From Larix sibirica (lineage: Eukaryota > Streptophyta > Pinopsida > Pinales > Pinaceae): 27,656 nt of DNA. Under the pieces are notes generated by a model. The model was not told the DNA's origin, did no database searches, and saw only the letters and a program-made list of their open reading frames with translations. The DNA is taken from assembly GCA_004151065.3 (NCBI GenBank), contig NWUY0300060570.1, positions 8,955-36,610 of the forward strand, in the 5' to 3' direction. Shown piece by piece: positions 8,701 to 17,241 of this stretch (the stretch's first letter is position 1; each line of letters starts with the position of its first letter). The translations under genes and the position numbers were made by a program.

Positions 8701-11700
8701 TAACTGGTATTACTAACTATAGGTGTTAACATGCTATATTAACCTCTTTGGATTTCTATTTTAGGGAAAGGAAAGATGCATTGGACAAAGTTTTGTATCT
8801 GAAGCTAGAATATTACCTTTCAGGTGACCCGCCGCCAAAGGCAGATGGGAGAAGCAGTGATCAGAAGGCCAACACTCCGAGGTCCAAGCATTCTGCAACT
8901 GAACAGCGCAGGAGGAGCAAAATCAATGATAGGCAAGTTATGCATATTCATATTTTGTAGTTCATTTAAATGTACTTGGTCCCCTTTAGCGTGACATTTT
9001 TACCAATTTTTTAAAACTTTTTGCATTTTCATCCTTGACTCATTTAGGAAGGTCTTACCCTGCATCCACAACTTTTTCGATCCAAGAATATTGCTCCAAT
9101 CTGACACCACATGCACTATACTGCATTCTAATGTTAGACCATGCAAATTCATTGTATTGCACTTTGACATTTAGAGATGATTGTCACCAGAGAATCAATC
9201 TTTAGGGTATTTTGCAATTGCAGTTGGTGGGAGCCAAAGAAAAAATATCTTGGCCTTTATGGTTGTTATTGGCAGTCATTGACCATTAATCACATGAGTA
9301 TAGGCTGTATGTTGCATGTAAGAAGTCCATATCGATGATTTTTCTACAAGTATAGATTCAGTTTTAACGCTTCTAGTAGATAACAGGAGATAGCAGTCTT
9401 GGCACAGGGGATTCGGACCGTAGTTAGGGTCAGCATGAGTATCTCATACCTCGAGTCTAGGTTTGAGAAGAATTATTGCCTTGAAATGTGTTCATAGCTA
9501 ACAATCTTGAAATTAACTCCATATTTTCATGGCATGTGGATAATTTCTATCATGTCTAAACATATACATTTGTGCTATTAATTACGTATTTACTATTAGC
9601 TGAGTTGGTCAATCTGTTAAAAGTTAGAAATATGAGTACAGGTCAGGGTTAGGTGATGTCGACTTAGCTTAACGGGGTGGGTGGAAGTTATTAATGAGAA
9701 GTCACGTGGAGCATAAGTTATTATAAATTCAGCAGTCTCAACAAAGAATGCAATAGAATATACTCAATATAGTTTAAATAATAGGATGAGGCCTTTAAGT
9801 TAAATATGATAGACTTAATCTTTATTCTAATTTCTTAAAAACAGAATATACAACTTATGTCCTTAATTACACCAATTGGTGTTTATATTTTATAATTTGG
9901 GATGGTCGAGGAAGGGTCCCCTTCCTAGATTGCAGGAAGATAAGACAAGTGTATTGTCAAGATTTATATTATGGGAGTTGTTCCAAATTCAAAATAAACA
10001 ATTATAAAAAAAAAATATAAAAAATATCTCAGTTTACATGTGATAACTGGTAGCTGAGGCATGGATAACGGACAGTTTGTAGCACTTAACTTGTGTCCTA
10101 TCGGTATTCACCAGCCACAAATTAAGTGGCTGTGCTAGTATAGTTCTATCTCTATTTTCCTTAAATTACTTCAAGTCATATTTTTATAACATGCGACATG
10201 AATACTACCTTAGCATGTGAAAGCCTTGCTTCCTTTCTGAATTGGTATTTTGATGAACTCAAGAAAGCAAAGCTTCACATAAGAGAAAAGGGAAGGAGTT
10301 GTAATTCCCACGTGGAACTGTTTTTGGTCAATATATGACCAATGTACAACGTGCACTATGTTAAGTTTAATCATTGAGTGCAATCAAAACTATACAATAC
10401 ATTGATGCCTAAAATCTATAAAACGTTGAAAATCTCAGATATGTCATTAGCCTTTCAATGTTTAGGATTCTTAATGGTTTCACAATTGTTTTATCTTCTG
10501 GTCTCTAAGTTTTTAATATCAATCTTGAAGGCCACTGCAACAAACCCTTCTAATCAACAGGCTTCCTCTCTAATTCTGTTCAATTATTTCTGTCATCTTT
10601 GTTTCAGGTGTCTTGTGTCAGTGTCAGATTCGAAATGTAATTCACTCATATGAGTTCTCTGTTTAGAATTTACATTGAGTGTGTCCCTAACGTGTACTTT
10701 TGAAAGTTATGGTTTCCACCTGAACTCTGTTCACAAATCTTCTTCTTCCTCTCTCTCTCTCTGTCCATGTCATCCTTCAGATTTGGAATGTTTAGTTAAT
10801 AGCATATTGAATCCTGTCAACTTTTCATTGACTATGAGATGAATGAAATTCAGAGAGCACATTGAATGGGGAATCGGGATAAGTTTGCATGGTTATGACT
10901 CATGAGGGATCTTCTTCTCTGGTTGAAAAAATAATATAATGTTTTGAAAATAAATGCTTATGTTTCTGAAACCTGCTTAAGCCTATTTAAGAGTCAAACA
11001 AGTGAAACATGTAACACAGGATAGATCTATGTGGATAGTGGGGTTTGTTGGGTCAGCCATATTGTATTTATGTTATGTTCAATGTTCAATGTATTGAAAA
11101 TCTTATCACGAATAACTCAGCTGTATTATTTGTTTTCTTGCATAAGAATCCAGCGTATCAATACTTGTTAGTAGTTACTGTACATATTAGATTCATGTAC
11201 TCAAAATAAAAGGAAAATGGAATGATTTTTATCAGTTTGTTTGACTAGCAATGGGTTGAAAATAGTAGAATACTAATTTAGCAAGTTTCTGATGATGCCA
11301 ACAACTCAGATTTCAGATGCTGAGGGATCTAGTGCCACATAGTGATCAAAAGAGAGACAAAGCATCCTTTCTTCTTGAGGCAAGTTGAAGTGAATTTGCT
11401 AGCTTTCCGTTCTAATCTATGAAGCATTCTACATTTGGTGTTAAGATGTATAATATTGCAGCGTAAAGCCTTGTAATTGGGTCTCTATTTTGATTTGGAT
11501 GCCTTTCCAGGTTATCGAATACATCCAAGTTTTGCAGGAAAAGGTACGGAAGTATGAAACAACGGAGCAGAGTTGGAATCAGGAAAGGATGAAAACTATG
11601 GTCTGGGACCTATGCAAGGTGAACATCTTCATTTAATATGACTAGAAATGGTATTTCTGATTCCAGGCTCATTATTCTGAACTCTTTATGACTTTTGCTA

Positions 11701-12872
11701 AATAAATTTTTCGCTTTCTAGTCTGCCTGCTATGTCAGTTTTATTACTGAATTCTTTCTAGTTTATGCTATATGGAAGTGTCTTGGCCTCATGCAAGATT
11801 GTTTCATTATAGCAAGAAACATCATTTTGTGTGAATTACCTATATGGTGTGTATCAAATGTACAAGGTATTCTAATCCTTTTCCTTTTCTCTGGTGTAAT
11901 GATTTTCGAATGAATCTATAGCAATTGAATGAAGCATCTGACCTCAAAATATAGTGAAAATGTATCACTTTATGAATTCACGGCACATGCTAATAATGTT
12001 GTATTTGTTTGACAGAAAAGCCCAGGGCACGGAGAAGTGCCTGTGGATGGCTCTCGAGTTGTTGTTGGCACTCATTCAGACTCAAAGCAAAATAATGAAG
12101 TTGGTGATCCAGCTAGGTCCAAAGTTACTAAAAATGCTTTGCATTATGAAAATGGTACTGCTGGTACAGATATGCATCCAACTTCACAGAATCTGATGCA
12201 GCCTATTAAGTCTACTCCAGTTATCCTTGGCTGTGCCCCTTCTTACAAAGAGAAGGAAAATATTGGTGCTTTCAACAAGTCAATTCCTCCGGCTCTTTCC
12301 ATGCAACAGTGTGTGTACCCTCCTTTTAATAGGAGTTACATACATTCCACCCATCCTAAGGGGCAGGCAACATCTGAAATCCATTCTTTACAAGGTATTC
12401 ACGGTATAAGTCCTACATGCATTCCAGCAAATGCATACAATTTTGATAAAGAGAAAGATGGTGACTCTGCAGCACCTGTCCAACTCTCACATTTTCAAGG
12501 AAATACTGTTACTGTGGCAAAAACTACCAGTGGGCATGAAAGTCAGTGGTCTGAGCTAAGGTCATCTCAACCATCACCGATTCAACAATATTCAGGCCAG
12601 AATGGAGGGATATTACTCAAAGATGAAGCTGCAGATACAAAATCAGCATCTAAGCCAGAAAATCAGCATTCAAGTGCATATTTGAATAGCTCTCCTAGGT
12701 TATCTCAGTATGTGCCTCAATCAGAAGCTGAACTAGCAAGTAGGCAACGACAACTACGTTCCTCTTCTCCTGACCAACACAGAGCAAGTGAGCCTCGATT
12801 GGCTGCCAGTGAACAGGAGGAACTTGTGATCCAAGGTGGTGTCATAAATGTTTCGAGTGTTTACTCTCAAGG
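5509..12872 (+). CDS. BIM1: BIM1-like bHLH transcription factor, exons 1-9 (3' end missing)
   Basis: The spliced model joins 5509-5758, 5885-5962, 6039-6413, 6561-6687, 6848-6984, 8824-8932, 11310-11379, 11511-11618 and 12016-12872. It stays open throughout: 631 codons from ATG 5725, or 703 from ATG 5509. Landmarks, numbered from 5725, follow Arabidopsis BIM1 order. They are MELPQP (1-6), HDFLSL (17-22), [11 protein letters not shown] (43-53), [13 protein letters not shown] (82-94), an acidic run (226-234), the bHLH (about 272-326) and [10 protein letters not shown] at the end of exon 9. DNA-contacting H273, E277 and R281 of the basic region are present, as in E-box binders. Known BIM1 dimerises with BES1 at CANNTG sites in brassinosteroid-responsive promoters in the nucleus. 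The last exon(s), expected to encode the conserved C-terminus, are absent. Family identity is firm; 1:1 orthology with BIM1 rather than BIM2/3 rests on the long N-terminus. Confidence 0.9.
5885..5962 (+). CDS. BIM1: Exon 2 (HDFLSL motif)
   Basis: The acceptor is GGTCGCAG|GT and the donor AAG|GTAATC. Intron 1 is 126 bp. Joining to exon 1 restores Gly12 and then PPHDFLSL, matching the PTHDFLSL block of Arabidopsis BIM1. The exon is 78 nt, so its phase is preserved. Confidence 0.88.
6039..6413 (+). CDS. BIM1: Exon 3 ([11 protein letters not shown] and [13 protein letters not shown] blocks)
   Basis: The acceptor is TCTTTTGCAG|CA and the donor AAGG|GTAATT. Intron 2 is only 76 bp. It carries the two most conserved N-terminal blocks of BIM1 proteins and a GGAFTLWEE stretch that matches the SGFTLWDE region of the Arabidopsis protein. 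Confidence 0.92.
6561..6687 (+). CDS. BIM1: Exon 4
   Basis: The acceptor is CCTCTGCAG|AA and the donor AGCAA|GTAAGC, phase 2. It encodes a YWPAV-type block that corresponds to the QWPVAE region of Arabidopsis BIM1, then a Ser-rich segment ending in PSSS. Intron 3 is 147 bp and contains a T-rich run. Confidence 0.85.
6848..6984 (+). CDS. BIM1: Exon 5 (FVEMIKS and acidic region)
   Basis: The acceptor is TTGCTTCCAG|GC and the donor AAAG|GTACGG. Joined to exon 4 in phase 2 it gives [19 protein letters not shown], matching the LKSQSFMDMIRS block. An uninterrupted acidic run (EDDDDEEDE) and an Arg/Ser/Lys stretch follow. The next intron is 1839 bp. Confidence 0.88.
8824..8932 (+). CDS. BIM1: Exon 6 (bHLH basic region)
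   Basis: The acceptor is TACCTTTCAG|GT, in phase with exon 5. It encodes [20 protein letters not shown], identical to the basic region of plant BIM proteins over the DNA-contact residues. The 3' end is AG|GCAAGT, a GC donor. The GT four bases downstream would shift exon 7 out of frame. Confidence 0.93.
8933..11309 (+). other. Intron 6, GC-AG type (2377 bp)
   Basis: The donor GATAG|GCAAGTTA matches the strong GC-donor consensus AG|GCAAGT, and the acceptor is CAACTCAG|A. The intron contains CACGTG at 9703-9708 and CCACGTGG at 10308-10315. It also has a CT-rich microsatellite near 10748-10762 and two small perfect hairpins: stems 9909-9915/9920-9926 and 10112-10118/10126-10132. No nested gene is visible. 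Confidence 0.88.
11310..11379 (+). CDS. BIM1: Exon 7 (helix 1 and loop of bHLH)
   Basis: Its 70 nt encode [20 protein letters not shown] and then LLE, the helix 1, loop and start of helix 2. The donor is GAG|GCAAGT, again a GC donor; using the GT four bases on would break the VIEYIQ frame. The exon is not a multiple of three, so skipping it would frameshift the protein and destroy the dimerisation domain. Confidence 0.93.
11380..11510 (+). other. Intron 7, GC-AG type (131 bp)
   Basis: The donor is GAG|GCAAGTTG and the acceptor CCTTTCCAG|GT. It is the second consecutive GC-AG intron in the gene. The same donor sequence appears in the other copy (23113). Confidence 0.88.
11511..11618 (+). CDS. 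BIM1: Exon 8 (helix 2)
   Basis: This phase 0 exon of 36 codons begins [16 protein letters not shown], the second helix, and continues into a Trp/Met-containing linker. The donor is AAG|GTGAAC. An internal AAAAG|GTACGG near 11543 is a possible alternative donor. Confidence 0.92.
12016..12872 (+). CDS. BIM1: Exon 9 (large Ser/Gln-rich region)
   Basis: The acceptor is TGTTTGACAG|AA, phase 0. It encodes 285 codons of Ser-, Gln- and Pro-rich, mostly disordered-looking sequence with no known fold. It ends in [10 protein letters not shown], the motif before the conserved C-terminus of BIM proteins. The donor CAAGG|GTAAGT contains TAA in frame, so failure to splice ends the protein at SVYSQG. Confidence 0.9.
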
Positions 12873-12930
12873 GTAAGTTTTCTGCTGCCTGTATCCTACA
12901 CACTCTGAGCATTCTATTGGACTTCTCTTC

Positions 12931-13630
12931 TCTTTCACTACAATTGATTGATGGCAGGAACTGTTTTGGAGATCTGTTCAAGTTGTCTTTTCTAGTATTA
13001 TTAATAATTATGTGTTTGTATATCATTATAGAACTGTACTTTAGCTAAGATTCTCATATCATAGAGGGGAATACCTGCAGAAAAATAGATTATAAAGTTC
13101 TCCAAAATTTTGAATAAAAGCAAGTTGTTAGACACACCATAAAGAGGAACCTGATTTTTCCTTCGTCCCTGCAAAACTGAGTTGTGATTATGGCGATAGC
13201 ATTCCAATTCCTTTTCATCAGGCACTGTAGCTTCCCACTAGGAGCAGAGTAGATACATTTTGTAGGTTCCCTTCAAGTGAGCTACATTTTCACTGCATTT
13301 GATCAACAGCAGGAACTGTTTTGGAGATCTGTTCAAGTTGTCTTTTACCATTTTTATGTGATTGCATGACACTATAGGTCAGTATTTTAGCTATGGTTCT
13401 CATATCATAGATTAGAAGATCTGCAGCAAAAAATATTATAAGGTCTCTAAAATTCCGAACAAACGCAAGTTGTTAGAAACAACATAAACAGGAACCCGAT
13501 TTTGCCTTGATCTCTGCATAACTGATTTGCGATTCTGGCCATAGCATTCCAAATATTTTTTATCAGGCACTATAGCTGTCCACTAGGAGCAGAGTAGATA
13601 CATTTTCTGGATGCCCTTTAAATGAGATAC
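12931..13630. repeat. Diverged tandem duplication in intron 9 (about 350-bp unit)
   Basis: Units are about 12931-13285 and 13286-13630. Shared blocks in order are GCAGGAACTGTTTTGGAGAT, TTCTCATATCATAG, GCAAGTTGTTAGA, ATAGCATTCCAA, TATCAGGCACT-like and AGGAGCAGAGTAGATACATT. The offset falls from 355 to 345 along the unit, showing small indels. The pair recurs at 24664-25363 in the second copy. Confidence 0.85.
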
Positions 13631-14783
13631 AATTCCCTAAAACACATGCCCAGTTTAATATGATTTAAGAATTGGTTATATGTCTCACTTAAGGTGTTTC
13701 ATACTTTAGAAATCTTGTTCTTCTTTATGTCCTTTTTTTTACCTAGTTTGTTTTAGAAAATATAGGAGATTCAATTTTCCCCTTGGAGGGGTCCTTGCTG
13801 ATTTCCATCAATTTAATTTTCTATAGTGAATCCTCTGTATTTGGTTTATACTTGTGTGTCCATGATTTCTAGCAGCCTTTGCTGTTGTTGAGTGTGTTGT
13901 GTTTTCAAGGATCATAACAAAAACGTAGAAGAGATGGATAATCAGAAAATTAGTAAAACTTAGGTACAAAAAAACTTGTTCTGTCCATGAGAATACTCCA
14001 AAAAGTTTGTTGAAGGGCGAATGAGGAAAAGTCTTTTAGTAACTCTTTCTTAATGATCAATGTCGATTATTCTTGAATCTTAATGCTTTCACCAGCAAAA
14101 TCACCACCTAGATTTGTTTCTTCTTCCTCCATAGCAAAACCACTGAAGGAAACTGACCCGAACTTTGTCTTTTCCTTAGCAAAATTCTATTTGAAATTTA
14201 TCTTCTCTGCTGTAAATTTCACAAAAACTTGATTTTTCCTCTGAATGAATTGTAAAGGAAAGGTCTATCTCTGCCAAATTTGTGCTTGGAAGGAACGCAG
14301 TAGTAAAATTTGACCCATGTAACTAATCAACGAGAAATCTACAACACAGAGGGGCAGAAGAGGTAATCAAAAGGAAATTTTGCACATAAATTTCATAGCC
14401 CAAAACTAATAATCAAAAGAAAATGCAAATCTTTGTAATGTTTGATCAAAATGATTTTAGGGTCTTTTTTGCCAACCCAATTAACTTATTAAGTGTTTAC
14501 TAATAGTTACATGAAAGTACACAAATTGATATGGGAGGGTCCCAAATATGCTAATGTACATGTAGCTTCTTTAAACTTCAGCATAGTTTGTAAATATGCC
14601 AAATTATGAATTAATGGATGCTTCTCATCATGTGATGTGCTTTAATATACAATCGTCATTGCTACTTGTTGAGAGCATTCTTGAACTCTCATCTTTCCAT
14701 GCTCATGGAAGTGTTTTCAACAATTCTTTTCCTTGTAAAAGATGTTTTGTTGAATAGGAAGATATATTCTTTACCACAAAAAA

Positions 14784-14803
14784 GGGTGCATGTAGATGCA
14801 CCC
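14784..14803. other. Perfect hairpin in intron 9
   Basis: GGGTGCAT (14784-14791) and ATGCACCC (14796-14803) form an 8-bp stem around the loop GTAG. It is intronic with no T-run after it, and its function is unknown. The copy is at 26517-26536. Confidence 0.7.
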
Positions 14804-14986
14804 ACAGCAAATGTACTATTTAATGCTTGGCTGTACATGAGCATATCAAGATAAGGAATGATAAGAAGCCCTTTATGGGGAATACATAATAAAAGCACGT
14901 AAGGTCTTATATGAGCAATCAAATATAGAAATCTATGCATAGACCAAGTTACATTACACTCTAGTAATGCCACCATCATGCTGAAT

Positions 14987-15455
14987 ATCTTCCAAACAAT
15001 TGGCATTCCAAATGTTTTCCTTTAAAAACTTTATTCTCCTCTCCATGAGAGATTTTCAAATAAACGTACTGTGCATTGGTCCATCATCTTTTCCCTTACA
15101 TGCAGGAGATTCAGGAGGGAAAGATTGCCCTCTTCCACTTCTCAAACACTCTCCCTCCAGCCTCCCCTTCCCCCAAACCAAATGAAGCCTCTACTTGTTG
15201 CTTCTACCCCTATGACACTTCAGTTTAGCAATTTTACAATCATATGCAAAATCTTCCAACCATTGGCATTCCAGATGTTTCCTTTTTATTTTCACTTTTG
15301 CTTCTTGCTAGTAGAAATTTTTAAATTGATTGAGTGTGTGCTGGTCCATCATCTTTTCCTTACGAGGGGGATATAGGAGGAAAAGGATGCCCTTTTCCAC
15401 TTCTTAAAAACTCTTCCCACAACCAAAGTAGGCATCTACTTCTAGGCTTGCTTTT
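14987..15455. repeat. Second diverged tandem duplication in intron 9 (about 260-bp unit)
   Basis: Units are about 14987-15250 and 15251-15455. Both carry ATCTTCCAA, ATTGGCATTCCA, ATGTTTTCCTTT-like, TGGTCCATCATCTTTTCC, AGGAGG..AAG and CCACTTCT..AAACTCT in order. It recurs at 26720-27188 in the other copy. Confidence 0.75.
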
Positions 15456-15923
15456 TGTTGAAATTTCATTTGCACCGGGCAATTAATGGAAATATGAAAA
15501 TTCACCTTCTTCCAAGAAGGTTCCTTGGATCTTAACCCTAGAATTTTCATCCTTTAGGACTGCTGTAAATTAATGTGTAAAATAGCAGCAGAACAATCAC
15601 AATAATTCACTTCTAGTAGCTCCAAAATTCATAGCAATTCAAGGAGAGAAGATGCCAATCATTCCAATGAGTTTCCAGCTCTCTAGGGCAACTTCATATG
15701 CATAAACCAGATCTGAAATCTCTTCTTATACAGCAGATATAACAGCAATATATGGCTGTATCATTATCTTCAATCTTAGTGTTAAGTACCTTAACAATGT
15801 TCTCTTAAGTGTGTCAAATTAGCAAGACAATTAAGAGCTATAAATAACTAAATAAGATAAAATGTTAAAATCAAACCCTAGCTTCCAAGTGTAAGAATCC
15901 CTCTATCTCCAAGGCAAGACATC

Positions 15924-15940
15924 NNNNNNNNNNNNNNNNN
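15924..15940. other. Assembly gap (17 N)
   Basis: Seventeen consecutive N separate the end of copy 1 from the first base of copy 2. The reading frame that spans it (15878-16171, minus strand) is an artefact. Confidence 0.99.
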
Positions 15941-17241
15941 GAGCCGGAATCGAACCCGGGCCTGACGTGGAGTTTGAAGAAGAGTTAAGGCGGAGGAGCG
16001 AGAGACTGAGGTATTTTTGGGTATTGGATTTGGTTTTCTTTGTGTGAATCCGGGACTGTTTTCAGTGGCTGCGCGTGGCCGGGGATTGTATCCGCTTGTC
16101 GACTCGGCGAGAGCGGGAGCTGTCGTGGCGTAATTTGTGTTGAAGAGATGAGGTGAGGGATTTGTGTTCATTCATTGTTCGCGGGGCGTCTCTCGCTGTG
16201 CATGTTGGAAGCGGGAATATGCTGAGTTTTTGTGTAGTGCACGTGCCCTTGGAGGGTGCTTGCTTGGAGCGCTGGCACTCTGGTTGCTTTAATTGACGGG
16301 GAGATATCATAGAGAAAGTAAAATTTAGAAAATTTTGAGCCTTTGGAATTTTGGAGCACCGGATTGCAGTCTCGTGTTACGTCTCGTGTTGGAGCTCCCT
16401 TCAGTCGAAAATAATGCAGATCTCCCGGAAATAACAACGGAAACGGTGTAGAGACGGGCCGAAACACGCCGCAAGACTTTGAAATGACAAAATTTAGTGG
16501 AGATTTTTCAAAATAAGAGAAGAAGCTTTAAAGTCTTTTTCCGAGGAGAAGAAGCTGCTGTGAAATTTTGCCAAATCTGTTCTCTTTACGGAATTTCATG
16601 CTCCAATGCGGTTTAATTGCCGTATTTGAGCGATTTGATGCATAACGCGGTTAAATTTTGGCAAGTCTGTTTTCGAGGAGTCAAGCTGCTGTGAAATTTT
16701 TCCAAATCTTTTATCTTTATGAAATTTCGAGCTCCAATGTAGTTTAGTTGCCGTATTTGAGGCATGATGGGGTTAAATTTCAGCAAGGTTACGAGAATTT
16801 GAAGCAAATTTGCCATTAATTTCCTACGTCTTTGCAAGAGACCGAAGGCAGAAATGAAGTGCAGGTTAAAGACTGTAAGGTCTGTCCGAATTGTTTTTAT
16901 TCAGTCTGGATTTAATGAAAGCATCGGATAAGAAAGAAAGCTTGAAAAGCTGTTAGATAACTAGAAGTTCAGATTATTTGCAAATTTCAAATTATAATCA
17001 TCATCTCAGATTTTACAGGCTTTCATTTCAATTAAGCCTCTGAAAGGGAACGGTAGAGCACCCGTTATATTGCTAGCAGTCAGACTTCAAAGCTTTTCAT
17101 TAAAATCAAGCCTCTCATAGGGAAAGCAAAGCTCCAATTGTTGTTAGATTGCTGCAAATCCATCTTCTTTGCAAGTTCTTAAATCATAGTCCCTTTCTCG
17201 GAATTCAAAGGTTTTTTATTTAAACAAAGCAGCAACATGAA

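Larger units (their letters stand above)
4208..15923. repeat. Long direct repeat, copy 1 (11,716 bp)
   Basis: This segment recurs at 15941-27656 with a constant offset of 11733 and no net indel. It starts at GAGCCGGAATCGAACC and ends at GGCAAGACATC, immediately before the N run. By eye I found three substitutions: 7955 T against G at 19688, 8013 G against A at 19746, and 10010 A against T at 21743. All nine coding exons are identical in the two copies. The upstream 4.2 kb is present only before this copy. It is most likely one locus assembled twice. Confidence 0.98.
12873..15923 (+). other. Intron 9, incomplete (at least 3051 bp)
   Basis: The intron opens with a strong donor and runs to the N gap without any segment encoding the expected LLxxLxxALxxSGVDL-type C-terminus. 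It contains two diverged tandem duplications (12931-13630 and 14987-15455) and a hairpin at 14784-14803. Short reading frames here have no coding character. Confidence 0.75.

Noticed and set aside
8748-8823. In-frame extension of exon 6 using the TTTTAG acceptor near 8765
   Set aside because: Exon 5 ends in phase 1. Joining it to this acceptor gives a stop within about a dozen codons, whereas TTTCAG|GT at 8824 restores the conserved frame.
10378-10653. 91-residue + strand frame in intron 6
   Set aside because: It is hydrophobic and repetitive with no domain, and lies between exons that splice cleanly across it.
15878-16171. Minus-strand frame spanning the N run
   Set aside because: It is translated through undetermined bases and joins two unrelated contig ends.
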